From UBA5177 sp002413265 (GTDB taxonomy: Bacteria; Chloroflexota; UBA5177): a stretch of DNA of 28,094 bases. Every line of letters begins with the position of its first letter. Within the stretch, counting starts at the first letter, position 1. Below are positions 14,960-22,977 of the stretch, piece by piece. The position numbers were made by a program, and so were the translations under genes. The notes beneath the pieces were generated by a model that made no database searches, was not told the origin of the DNA, and saw only the letters and a list, made by a program, of their open reading frames with translations. The stretch spans positions 1-28,094 of the forward strand of contig DAIORV010000017.1 of the NCBI GenBank assembly GCA_036752825.1, in the 5' to 3' direction.

Positions 14960-15502
14960 TGTAAAAACGGCCAGATGGGCAAGGACCAGCGCACCCGCCA
15001 GGTCTTTCTAGTCCACCAGTGCTCCCAGGAGGCCCTCAAGGACAATCAAGCCGGCGGCGGCCGTGACGAGCCATATGACAAGCGGTTGGCTGCGGCGGAA
15101 GGTAAGCCAGCCGACAACCACTGTGAGAATCAGTAGCACCCCGGTCAGACTTCCGACCGAGCGGTGCGCGTACTCGATGATCGCCCGCGTGTTGGCTGGT
15201 GGCACGATGGGTCCTCGGCACAGTGGCCAGTCATTGCCGCAGCCAATGCCGGAGCCGGAGACCCGGACGGCCGCGCCCAGCGAGATCTGGGCGCAGGCGA
15301 AGACGGTGGCCAGCACAGCTAACCGCCGGAAGGTGCTCGGTCGGAGGACACGCCCTGCGACGGTACGGTCAAGAATCGGGATCGAGGTGCCGGTTGTGCC
15401 GCGATCGTCTCCGATCAGGAATGGTGGGAGCGGAAAGCGGATGGCCTCATCACGTGCATCCTCACTGCACACCGGCGCGGCAGTGGCGACAGGCGAGATC
15501 AC
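14960..15502 (-). pseudogene. ctaA: ctaA (heme A synthase) N-terminal half, truncated
   Basis: The minus-strand frame has CtaA/COX15 features: RRLAVLATVFACAQISLGAAVRV, then GSGIGCGNDWPLCRG (the conserved cysteine region), then IEYAHRSVGSLTGVLL with the heme-ligand histidine, and a later EGLLGAL segment. A TAG at 15010-15008 stops the frame, yet the next residues (LAGALVLAHLAVF) still look like CtaA and carry another expected histidine. At about 14960 the likeness ends, so the second half of the roughly 300-residue enzyme is gone. The break lies about 160 bp from the tRNA fragment. Heme A synthesis from this copy is impossible. Confidence 0.75.
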
Positions 15503-15985
15503 AGGCGCGAGTGATCTCCCAGTACAGCATCAGGGGTGCGAGATCGCAGCAAGCGGCTATGGCCACGGTGGTTCCCTTCTCATCCAGAGGTAAGTCCGTC
15601 TTTCCGAGAGCGTTCCACAAAAAGCCTACCTTCTCGGACCCAACTCTTGATGGCTACGCGAACCCGCTCGCGCGCCTCTTGCACATGTGTGGAAGCGGCA
15701 AGAGGGCACCGACTTGGTTTGCTGAAGCGCTAAGAGGAGGAATATCCTTAGAAGATTCGGATTCCCCCTCCGCCACTCCGCGGTTGCTTCAGCGGAAGAC
15801 GACCGCGTCGCCCGGCGTCCAACGGGCTCGGACCCATTTCGGGGACTTACGTGACGGGAAAACTCAAGCAATAAATCGCGGAAAAATCAGGTCGAGAACC
15901 GAGGTACAGGAAGCCCTCAAGGCCGCAGCATTGGTAGTACCGGCTGGAAGACTGCACAACTCAGCGGAAGGAGTCGGGGCACTCC
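15503..15985. other. Intergenic region upstream of the bcr operon
   Basis: About 480 bp separate the ctaA fragment from bcrC. Open frames here have no recognisable domains and poor composition, so I call none. The operon promoter must lie here; I see no confident -35/-10 pair or operator. The bcrC Shine-Dalgarno (GGAAGGAG) is at 15966-15973. Confidence 0.5.
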
Positions 15986-17179
15986 ATGGCGATCGACGTC
16001 TACCCTGAAGCTACTCAGGGGCTGAAAGAGACCATCGAGCTCAGCTCCGAGCTGATCGACGACCTCGAGTACCCGCGGGTCAAGGCGTGGCTGAACCAGC
16101 GTTCCGAATCTGGCGGGCAGGGCCACGTCATCGGCCACTTCCAGGTCTACTTCCCCGAGGAGATCGTTCACGCGGCCGGGATGTTCCCACTTGCGGTCAT
16201 GGGAGCAGGCGACAAGCTCGAGGCCAAGCGGGCAGATTCCCACATCGGGTCCTTCATCTGCTCCATCTGTCGAACTTCATTGGAGCTCGGCCTCTCAAGC
16301 CGCCTCGACTTCATGGACGCCTTCTACACTCAGCCCATTTGCGATGTCGCTCGCAATCTGGCGGGCATCTGGGGCCGTAACTTCCCCAACCAGACGGCGG
16401 AGATCCTTTACCTTCCGCAGAACGCCAACTCCAAGCACGCGGTCGCGTACCTCCGGGACGAGTATGCCCGTCTGCGAGCGGAGCTCGAGCGTATCGCCGG
16501 CAGGCCAATCGAGGAGGAGGACCTCAGACGAAGCATCGCCGTCTACAACGAGAACCGCCGGCTCATTCGTCAGCTGTACAGCATCAAACGCGAGACTCCA
16601 TGGCTGCTCTCAGCATCCGAGGCCTACGTCCTGGTTCGGTCCGGAAGCGTGATGCCGCGCGAGGAACATAACGAGATGCTCAAGTCGGTGCTGGAGGCGA
16701 TTCCGGAGAGAGGCGGGCGCAGGCAGGATCGTGTCCGGGTCGTCTTTGAGGGCGGATTCTGTGAACAGCCTCCTCTCGAGATGCTGCAGCTGATCGAGGA
16801 GTCCTGCTACATCGTCGACGACGACCTCATGATCGGCATGCGCTGGCTGGTTGACGATGTCCCCGAAACGGGCGATCCTCTCCATGCGCTTGCGGAGAGC
16901 TACATCCATCGCTCGAGCTACAGCTGCGTCCAGCACGACGCACGGAAGCCCAAAGAGGAAATGCTCCTGCAGCGAACCTCAAACGCTCACGCCGAGGCCG
17001 TTGTTTTAGCCGCGGCCAAGATGTGCGAGCCGGGCCTGGATGAGCAGGTTGCCTATCAACAGACCCTGGAGGCCAGGGGTATTCCCTTCCTGCTCCTTGA
17101 GTTCGAGGAGAAGATGACCGGCTTCGAGCGCCTGCGCATGGAGATCGAAACATTCGTGGAATCGATCCTATTCGACTAA
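15986..17179 (+). CDS. bcrC: Class I benzoyl-CoA reductase subunit C (BcrC/BadD/BzdN)
   Basis: This 397-residue subunit of the 2-hydroxyacyl-CoA dehydratase / benzoyl-CoA reductase family belongs with BcrB in the ring-reducing half of ATP-dependent benzoyl-CoA reductase, where an Fe-S cluster passes electrons to the aromatic thioester. Visible landmarks are FPEEIVHAAGMFP, SHIGSFICSICR (Cys92, Cys95), QPICDVARN (Cys119), LYLPQN and FEGGFCEQPP (Cys259), matching the BcrC subgroup in length and order. The ATG at 15986 has a strong GGAAGGAG 12 bases upstream. It is the first gene of an unbroken operon. A reductase for a substituted benzoyl-CoA (3-hydroxy or 4-methyl) would look the same. Confidence 0.88.
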   Translation: MAIDVYPEATQGLKETIELSSELIDDLEYPRVKAWLNQRSESGGQGHVIGHFQVYFPEEIVHAAGMFPLAVMGAGDKLEAKRADSHIGSFICSICRTSLELGLSSRLDFMDAFYTQPICDVARNLAGIWGRNFPNQTAEILYLPQNANSKHAVAYLRDEYARLRAELERIAGRPIEEEDLRRSIAVYNENRRLIRQLYSIKRETPWLLSASEAYVLVRSGSVMPREEHNEMLKSVLEAIPERGGRRQDRVRVVFEGGFCEQPPLEMLQLIEESCYIVDDDLMIGMRWLVDDVPETGDPLHALAESYIHRSSYSCVQHDARKPKEEMLLQRTSNAHAEAVVLAAAKMCEPGLDEQVAYQQTLEARGIPFLLLEFEEKMTGFERLRMEIETFVESILFD

Positions 17180-17191
17180 CGGGAGAGAGAT

Positions 17192-18583
17192 ATGACCGGC
17201 CCGCAGCCACTGCCTACTGATACCGATTCATCGCATCTCACGCCGGGGAGAGGCTCAGATTCTGGCGAGGGCGTTGTCGGGCGGGGCCGCCGAGAGGGCA
17301 ACCTTCTATTTAGGGACTGGTACGCGGAGCTCGACGCAGCCGCCGAGGCAGGCGCTCCCACGGCCTATGTGTTTGTGATGGGTTCGGTGGCCGAGATTCT
17401 CAAGGCGTTCGACTTCAACCTGGTCTTTCCGGAGATCAATTCGCTCCAGACGGCCGTGCGCAAGGTCTCGTTGAACTACCTGAATAAGGCCGAGGACATC
17501 GGCTACTCGACCGACGTCTGCGGGTATGTGAAGGCCGACGTCGGCGTCCACCTCGATGATCGGCGGCATCCGAACGGGCGCATACCCCGGCCGTCCATCG
17601 TGATTGCCACCAACATGTGCAACACCTACGTAAAGTGGGTGGAAATCTGGGAGCGAATGTACGGATGCAAAGTCTTCGTCCTGGATATTCCCGGCCAGCG
17701 CGGCAACGGCTGGTCTTCCAATCCAGGAAGCGACCAATTCGAGAACGACCGACGGTACGTTCAATGCCAGCTCGAAGAGCTGATCGAGGCATGTGAGTCG
17801 GTAACGGGACGGTCCTTCGACCTGGGACGCCTCCAAGAGACTCTCGAGAACGTCAACCTCATGGCGGCGGACTGGAGCGCCACTCTAGCTCTCAACCGGG
17901 CCGTTCCGGCTCCCTTCAATGCCATGGGCGATGGCCTGGCCTATATGGGGGTGCTGAGCGCTTACCGCGGTACGGAGACGGGCGCCTCCTACATGGCCCG
18001 GCTTCGGGAAGAGATGGAGCACAAAGTCCAGCGTGGGATAGGGACGATCGCCGAAGAGCGTTTCCGGCTCCATGGAGTCGGTCCAGCCTGCTACTCCCAC
18101 TTCCGCCGATTTCTCGAGCTGTTCCAGGACTGGGGCGCCGTCTACGTCAACTCGGAGTACCTGGCCTACGCCGGCGGCGGGCTTGACCGCGGCATCCACT
18201 ATGACCTGGAACGCCCACTCGAGAGTCTGGCCGAACAACTTGTGATCACTGCTCGGCACTCCATGTCGAACATGTTTTTCAGTCAGGATCAGCTCGCCGA
18301 CGTTGTACGCGATTGGAGGGCTGACGGCATCGTCTACCACTCGGTCAAGAGCTGCCGAACCGTCAGTACCGGCATGGCCGACAGCCGAGAGTACGTGACC
18401 CGCGTGAAGAACATTCCCGCGCTCTTCGTCGAGTCCGATCTGGTTGATCCAAGGCTCTGGTCCGAGGCGCAGTTCAAGAACAGGATCGACGCGTTCTTCG
18501 AGGCCCTCGCGGCGCGCAAGGTGGCCGCGACCGCGGCTCAGCTGATGGGCACCGTGGCCCAACAGCCGGCAGCGACCACTTAA
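17192..18583 (+). CDS. bcrB: Class I benzoyl-CoA reductase subunit B (BcrB/BadE/BzdO)
   Basis: This 463-residue partner of BcrC is from the same dehydratase-like family. Landmarks are FVMGSVAEILKAFDFNLVFPE near the start, IGYSTDVCGYVKAD (Cys110), the BcrB-type segment ATNMCNTYVKWVEIWER (Cys143) followed by VFVLDIPGQ, and a late KSCRTVSTG cysteine. BcrB is expected to bind the acyl-CoA substrate with its own cluster. The first 35 residues are low-complexity and may be a local extension. The ATG at 17192 follows GGGAGAGAG; the gap from bcrC is 12 bp. Confidence 0.88.
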   Translation: MTGPQPLPTDTDSSHLTPGRGSDSGEGVVGRGRREGNLLFRDWYAELDAAAEAGAPTAYVFVMGSVAEILKAFDFNLVFPEINSLQTAVRKVSLNYLNKAEDIGYSTDVCGYVKADVGVHLDDRRHPNGRIPRPSIVIATNMCNTYVKWVEIWERMYGCKVFVLDIPGQRGNGWSSNPGSDQFENDRRYVQCQLEELIEACESVTGRSFDLGRLQETLENVNLMAADWSATLALNRAVPAPFNAMGDGLAYMGVLSAYRGTETGASYMARLREEMEHKVQRGIGTIAEERFRLHGVGPACYSHFRRFLELFQDWGAVYVNSEYLAYAGGGLDRGIHYDLERPLESLAEQLVITARHSMSNMFFSQDQLADVVRDWRADGIVYHSVKSCRTVSTGMADSREYVTRVKNIPALFVESDLVDPRLWSEAQFKNRIDAFFEALAARKVAATAAQLMGTVAQQPAATT

Positions 18584-18601
18584 ACGGAAAGGAATGCATC
18601 G

Positions 18602-19513
18602 ATGCTCGTAGGTGGTGTTGACGTAGGCTCCACACAGACCAAGGCGGTGGTCATGAACGGCGACCGCCAGGTCCTCGGCCGTTCCCTTATCGACACCGGA
18701 GGTCTGATTACGGCCGCCGCCGAGAACGCGTTCCAGCTTGCTCTCGCGGACGCCGGTGCGGCCAGATCCGATGTTGCCTACGTCGTCGGCACGGGTTACG
18801 GCCGCTATCGGGTCACCTTTGGCGACAGCCAGGTCACAGAAATCAGCTGCCACGCACGTGGCGGCCACTACCTCTTCCCCAACACGCGCACGGTTCTGGA
18901 CATCGGCGGCCAGGACACGAAGGCGATAAAGATCGGGCCCGAGGGCGAGGTCCTGGACTTCTCCATGAATGACAAGTGCGCGGCCGGCACCGGCCGTTTC
19001 CTGGGCGCGGGGGCGTTTGCGCTGGACATTCCTCTCGGCGAGCTGGGTCCGTTGGCCCTCAACGCCAAGAATCCTGTGAAAATCACGACCACCTGCACGG
19101 TCTTTGCCGAGTCGGAGATCATCAGCTGGCTTGCGCGAGGCAAGAAGGTGGAGGATGTCCTGATGGGCGTCCATCACGCCATCGCCACCCGCAGCATCTC
19201 CCTCCTGCGCCGGGTCGGCATCGAGGAGGAGATCACCTTCACGGGCGGGGTGACGCGCAACGTGGCCATGGTGGACATTCTCCAACAATTGCTCGAGACT
19301 CGCCTCAATGTCAGCCCCGAGGCTCACTACATGGGTGCAATTGGAGCTTCCCTGTTCGCCCTGGAGAAGGCGATCAGCGGAGCCGCGGGGGCGGTCGAGG
19401 CGATGACCATCGAAACCCAACTCGATTCAACGCGGAAAGCGGACTTTCCGGCCTGTGACGCCTGCGCGGTGCCGCAAAAGAACATCGCATCTCCGCCTGG
19501 AGTGAGGACATGA
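18602..19513 (+). CDS. bcrA: Benzoyl-CoA reductase ATPase/activase subunit A (BadF/BcrA family)
   Basis: This 303-residue ASKHA-fold ATPase of the BadF/BadG/BcrA/BcrD family pairs with its neighbour to bind one [4Fe-4S] cluster and couple ATP hydrolysis to electron transfer into BcrBC. Motifs are the phosphate-binding GVDVGSTQTKAV (5-16), VLDIGGQDTKAI (98-109), and the two cluster cysteines Cys126 (NDKCAAGTGRF) and Cys165 (TTCTVFAESE). It is shorter than Thauera-type BcrA and about the same size as BcrD, closer to the Azoarcus Bzd type as I recall it. AAAGGA precedes the ATG; the stop overlaps the next start (ATGA). Confidence 0.86.
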   Translation: MLVGGVDVGSTQTKAVVMNGDRQVLGRSLIDTGGLITAAAENAFQLALADAGAARSDVAYVVGTGYGRYRVTFGDSQVTEISCHARGGHYLFPNTRTVLDIGGQDTKAIKIGPEGEVLDFSMNDKCAAGTGRFLGAGAFALDIPLGELGPLALNAKNPVKITTTCTVFAESEIISWLARGKKVEDVLMGVHHAIATRSISLLRRVGIEEEITFTGGVTRNVAMVDILQQLLETRLNVSPEAHYMGAIGASLFALEKAISGAAGAVEAMTIETQLDSTRKADFPACDACAVPQKNIASPPGVRT

Positions 19514-20379
19514 GGGTCCGGGTGATCGGCATAGACGTGGGAGCGACCTATACCAAGGCCCTCGCTCTGGACGAAGAGCGCAATGTGCTCGGCCGGACCA
19601 TGACCAAGACCGGTTTCAACCTGGCCGGCGCATCCGAGCTCGCCTATCTCGAGTTGCTCGAACAGGCTGGCCTCGAGGAGAGAGATGTCGACTACGTCGC
19701 CTCAACCGGATACGGCCGGTATGTCGCTCCGATGCGCGACATTCAGATCACCGAGCTGACCTGCCACGGCCGCGGCGCTTTCTTTCTCTTCCCCAGCACG
19801 AAGACCGTGCTGGACGTGGGCGGGCAGACCGTAAAGGCGATCAAGCTCGACGAGAGGGGCAAAGTCCGATCGTTCCGGCTCAACGACAAATGCGCCGCCG
19901 GCACGGGGGCCTTCCTGGAGAAGACCGCGCGCTACTTGGGGATAGACCCAGCTGACATCGGCGACCTCGCGATCGGCTCCGAGAGTCCGGTCACCATCTC
20001 AAGCGTCTGTGCGGTCTTCGCGGAGTCGGAGGTCATCAACCATCTGACCGAAGGGACGAATCCCGAGGACATCATGTACGGCGCCGTCGTCTCCCTGGCC
20101 GGAAAGGCCCGCCAGTTGATGAAACGCGTTGGGATGGAGCCGGAATATACGTTCTGCGGAGGCATGAGCCGCAACGAGGCATTTGTCAGGGCCCTCGGGC
20201 AGGAGCTGGCAGCTCCGGTCAACGTGCCCGCTGACGACATGGGCCAGTTCAATGGTGCCCTCGGGGCAGGACTCCTGGCCCTCGACCGCGTAAGAAAACT
20301 TCAGGCCACCGGGGACTGGCCGGCACGCCGCCATGCGCCGCAGGGTACCGGGCAAGCAGCAAAGGGAATCGTAGCATGA
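19510..20379 (+). CDS. bcrD: Benzoyl-CoA reductase ATPase/activase subunit D (BadG/BcrD family)
   Basis: This 289-residue second ASKHA ATPase has the same architecture as the preceding gene: IGIDVGATYTKAL (6-18), VLDVGGQTVKAI (100-111), and cluster cysteines Cys128 (NDKCAAGTGAF) and Cys167 (SVCAVFAESEV). Two different adjacent activases, not one homodimer, separate class I benzoyl-CoA reductases from 2-hydroxyacyl-CoA dehydratases, which use a single activator. Its ATG overlaps the bcrA stop by 4 bases, and its own stop overlaps the next ATG by 4 bases, so the three genes are translationally coupled. Confidence 0.86.
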   Translation: MRVRVIGIDVGATYTKALALDEERNVLGRTMTKTGFNLAGASELAYLELLEQAGLEERDVDYVASTGYGRYVAPMRDIQITELTCHGRGAFFLFPSTKTVLDVGGQTVKAIKLDERGKVRSFRLNDKCAAGTGAFLEKTARYLGIDPADIGDLAIGSESPVTISSVCAVFAESEVINHLTEGTNPEDIMYGAVVSLAGKARQLMKRVGMEPEYTFCGGMSRNEAFVRALGQELAAPVNVPADDMGQFNGALGAGLLALDRVRKLQATGDWPARRHAPQGTGQAAKGIVA

Positions 20380-21383
20380 GGACTTTCGAGCCCAAACCCG
20401 CCACCAGCTTCGACTTCGACGAGATCGTCTATGAGAAATCCGAATGGTTGGCGCGTGTCACCATCAACCGCCCTCACGTCTACAACTGCTACACAGCCCG
20501 CACCCTGCAGGAGCTGAGGGACGCCTTCCGCGACGCGGCCTGGGACGACTCGGTAGCCGTCGTCGTCCTGACGGGAGCTGGAGAGAAAGCGTTCTGCACT
20601 GGAGGCGACGTGGCCGAATACCAGTCCGAGTATCTCCAGCGGCCTCGCGACTACTGGAAGTATATGGGTCTCTTCGTCGAGTGCCATGATCAGCTGCGCA
20701 ACATCGGCAAGCCCGTGATCGCTCGCATCAACGGCATCGTCGCGGGGGGTGGAAATGAGTTCAATATGGCGTGCGACTTGGCCGTCATGGCCGACCATGC
20801 CACCATTCGCCAGGTCGGCACGAAAGTCGGAAGCGTCGCCGCTGGAGGCGCAACCCAGTGGCTTCCGATCGTGGTGGGAGACCGCCGGGCGAGAGAGATG
20901 CTGTTCACCTGCGATCCCGTCGACGCCGCGACTGCCCTGGATTGGGGTCTCGTGAACCGTGTCGTGCCGTACTCAGAGCTGGATGATGCGGTCGAGACTC
21001 TGGCCCTGAAGCTGGTCGACAAGTTCCCTGAGTGCACACGCTACACGAAGCAGTCCGTCAACTACTGGAAGGACCAGGCGTGGAGCGCATCGGTTGGTCA
21101 CGCTCGCGACTGGCTCAGCCTTCACTTCGCGACTCTCGAGCCGTGGGAAGGTATGACGGCCTTTGTGGAGAAGCGTCAGCCCGACTATCGTGGGATCCGC
21201 CGGGCGGCCGCGACAGGTGGGTACAGCGAGTTCGTCTGGGGCCCCTACACGTTGAGTTGCGGATCCTGCGGCGCGAAGGGGATTCCGGCAGGGTTCTCAT
21301 ATTGCGGCCAGTGCGGAAGGGCCCTGGAGAAAATCCCGGCCGGCATGGCTGCCGGCACCGCGAACGCGGACGGTGACGATTGA
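20376..21383 (+). CDS. BamA/Oah-like crotonase with C-terminal zinc ribbon (ring hydrolase candidate)
   Basis: The 335-residue crotonase-fold enzyme has oxyanion-hole loops AFCTGGDV (72-79) and GIVAGGGNEF (120-129). Its closest likeness, from memory, is 6-oxocyclohex-1-ene-1-carbonyl-CoA hydrolase (Oah/BamA/BzdY): FDEIVYE, YNCYT, YW/YMGLF, GGATQWLP, and a C-terminal KFPECT then RDWLSLH and GMTAFVEK pattern. It lacks the insert of roughly 50-60 residues that BamA has after the DLVP-like strand, and adds a zinc ribbon (Cys295, Cys298, Cys310, Cys313). The expected reaction is water addition and ring cleavage of the oxo-cyclohexene-carboxyl-CoA made by the dehydrogenase. A dienoyl-CoA hydratase is the alternative. 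Confidence 0.75.
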   Translation: MRTFEPKPATSFDFDEIVYEKSEWLARVTINRPHVYNCYTARTLQELRDAFRDAAWDDSVAVVVLTGAGEKAFCTGGDVAEYQSEYLQRPRDYWKYMGLFVECHDQLRNIGKPVIARINGIVAGGGNEFNMACDLAVMADHATIRQVGTKVGSVAAGGATQWLPIVVGDRRAREMLFTCDPVDAATALDWGLVNRVVPYSELDDAVETLALKLVDKFPECTRYTKQSVNYWKDQAWSASVGHARDWLSLHFATLEPWEGMTAFVEKRQPDYRGIRRAAATGGYSEFVWGPYTLSCGSCGAKGIPAGFSYCGQCGRALEKIPAGMAAGTANADGDD

Positions 21384-22207
21384 TCGCGCCGCTGTCCGAG
21401 GCAATCGACAAGCTCGTGCCCGACGGCACGAGCTTGCTTGCCGTGGGCGGCATGCACATGCACAACAATCCGATGGAGCTCGTGCGCGAGCTGGTACGGC
21501 GGCCCCGCCATATCGTCCGTCTGCTCACGAGTCCTTCGGGCTGCATGGCAGCCGACCTGCTGATCGGAGCGGGCATCGTCGACGAGGTCGCCACCTCCTA
21601 TATAGGGTTCGAACACCTTGGACTCGCTCCGTGCTACCGCCGACGTGCGGAGTCCAACGAGTTGCGCGTGCTCGAGCTGTGTGAAGGCGCGATTGGCCAC
21701 GGGCTGTACGCGGGTGCCTCGGGCTTGCCCTTCGTCCCGCTCCCATCCGGTCTCGATCTGGCCGACAATGGGCGCGCCAATCAGGAGTCTTACAAGACCG
21801 TCATCAATCCGTACACCGGGGAGCCGGTTGTCGTGGTGCCCGCGATCCGTCCCGACGTGGCGCTCCTTCACGCCCAGTCGGCAGACGAGCAGGGGAATGC
21901 CATCTTCTCTCGCGCGCACTTCACCGACAGGTTGATGGCGATGGCCGCCAGGAGAGTGATTCTTCAAGTCGAACGATTGGCCGAGCCGCACGAGGTGGCC
22001 GGGGCGGCGGCGGGGTGCGTGCTTCCTGGCTTCCTCGTTTCGGCTGTCGTTGTCGCTCCCGGCGGCTGCCTGCCCACTGCTTCCCACGGGCACTACTCCT
22101 ATGACGAGGAGGGCCTTCGAGAGTACATTGAGCTCTCGCGCACGGAGGAAGGGTTTGAACACTACCTCCGGATCAAAGGCCTGGCTCCGGTAGAGGTAGC
22201 CGTATGA
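21380..22207 (+). CDS. Class I CoA-transferase-like alpha subunit (IpdA-like)
   Basis: This 275-residue alpha subunit belongs to the two-subunit class I CoA-transferase family. The N-terminal VPDGTSLLAVGGM loop, the central LYAGASGLPFVPLPSGLDL, INPYTGEPVVVVPAIRPDVALLHAQSAD and the late GGCLPTASHGHYSYDEEG resemble glutaconate CoA-transferase alpha and especially IpdA, the mycobacterial protein that with IpdB opens a 6-oxocyclohex-1-ene-1-carboxyl-CoA ring in steroid breakdown. Glu99 (VLELC) aligns by eye with the IpdA catalytic glutamate. The start is TTG at 21380, overlapping the previous stop (TTGA). A role as acyl-CoA transferase for the ring-opened dicarboxylate is equally possible. Confidence 0.78.
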   Translation: MIAPLSEAIDKLVPDGTSLLAVGGMHMHNNPMELVRELVRRPRHIVRLLTSPSGCMAADLLIGAGIVDEVATSYIGFEHLGLAPCYRRRAESNELRVLELCEGAIGHGLYAGASGLPFVPLPSGLDLADNGRANQESYKTVINPYTGEPVVVVPAIRPDVALLHAQSADEQGNAIFSRAHFTDRLMAMAARRVILQVERLAEPHEVAGAAAGCVLPGFLVSAVVVAPGGCLPTASHGHYSYDEEGLREYIELSRTEEGFEHYLRIKGLAPVEVAV

Positions 22208-22977
22208 CCGTCGTTCAGCCGAACGACTATTCGGCCGAGGAGCTCATGGCCGTCGTCATGGCCCGCTGTCTGCGGCCGGCGGAGGTCGCGATCATGGGAG
22301 CGGTGAGCGCATTGCCGCAGGCAGCCTGCCGGCTTGCCCAACTGACCACGGCTCCGGGGCTTTGGTATATCGCCGGTGGCAGCGGAGCGGTCAATCCTCA
22401 TCAGGATCCCCTGGTAGCTTCGAGCTGCGATGAGCGTCTGCTCGACGCCGACGCCGTCCTGCCCCTGCTCGAGGTCATCATGCTGGAAGGCAGGGGCGAC
22501 ATCTTCGACGTCTTCTTCGCCGGCGGCCTCCAGATCGACGCCAGCGGAAACTGCAACCTGGGACCCGTCGGGGATTGGGCGCGTCCGACCCTGCGCGGCC
22601 CCGGCGGCGTCGGGCTGCCCTTCGTCTCCCGGTCTCGGCGGGTCATCATCTACTCGACGTCCCACACCCGTCGCACCTTCGTCGAGAAGGTCGACTTTAT
22701 TAGCGGTCCGGGGTTTATGGACAACGGCGATCGATCCCGTCAAGGGCCTTCCCTGATCGTCACACCCCTGTGCACCATGGACTTCGATCCGGAGAAGCAA
22801 CGGGCCCGGCTGGCTTCGGTTCATCCGTGGGTCGCGATTGACGAGATTTTCGAGCGGACCGGATTCGACCTGGTACCCGCCGGCCCGGTACCTGCTACTG
22901 CGCCTCCAACTGACGGGGAATTGTCGGTGCTTCGCCGGATTGACTCGTGCGGATTGCTGCGGAGGGGAGATGCCTGA
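22204..22977 (+). CDS. Class I CoA-transferase-like beta subunit (IpdB-like)
   Basis: This 257-residue beta subunit is paired with the preceding gene through an ATGA overlap. It has the family's later-half features: DIFDVFFAGGLQIDASGNCNLGPVGDW, RPTLRGPGGVGLP, VIIYSTSHTRRTFVEKVDFISGPGF and LASVHPWVAIDEI. This matches IpdB better than butyrate or acetate CoA-transferase beta subunits, as far as can be judged by eye. I do not see the SENG-type catalytic glutamate motif of classical class I beta subunits, which supports a hydrolase over a transferase. The stop overlaps the next gene's start by 8 bases. Confidence 0.78.
   Translation: MTVVQPNDYSAEELMAVVMARCLRPAEVAIMGAVSALPQAACRLAQLTTAPGLWYIAGGSGAVNPHQDPLVASSCDERLLDADAVLPLLEVIMLEGRGDIFDVFFAGGLQIDASGNCNLGPVGDWARPTLRGPGGVGLPFVSRSRRVIIYSTSHTRRTFVEKVDFISGPGFMDNGDRSRQGPSLIVTPLCTMDFDPEKQRARLASVHPWVAIDEIFERTGFDLVPAGPVPATAPPTDGELSVLRRIDSCGLLRRGDA

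Noticed and set aside
15008..15010. Recoding of the ctaA in-frame stop
   Set aside because: It is a TAG, similarity ends soon after, and the rest of the enzyme is missing, so decay is the simpler reading.
15199..16008. A 269-codon plus-strand frame before bcrC
   Set aside because: It is antisense to ctaA in part, low in recognisable features, and overlaps the bcrC ribosome-binding site and start.
17885..19420. A 511-codon open frame on the minus strand opposite bcrB and bcrA
   Set aside because: It lies entirely antisense to two clear family members. Composition is typical of the reverse strand of GC-rich coding DNA, and no domain is recognisable.
15986..20379. 2-hydroxyglutaryl-CoA or phenyllactyl-CoA dehydratase with activator
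   Set aside because: Those systems have one activase gene. Two distinct activases plus the BcrC/BcrB-type landmarks and BadH/BamA-like neighbours favour benzoyl-CoA reductase.
20376..21383. EchA20, the steroid-pathway hydrolase that works with IpdAB
   Set aside because: Length and motifs fit BamA/Oah better than the roughly 250-residue EchA20, so a mycobacterial-type steroid cluster is not supported on this gene.
21245..22162. A 305-codon minus-strand frame opposite the IpdA-like gene
   Set aside because: It is a shadow of the plus-strand coding sequence with no domain likeness.
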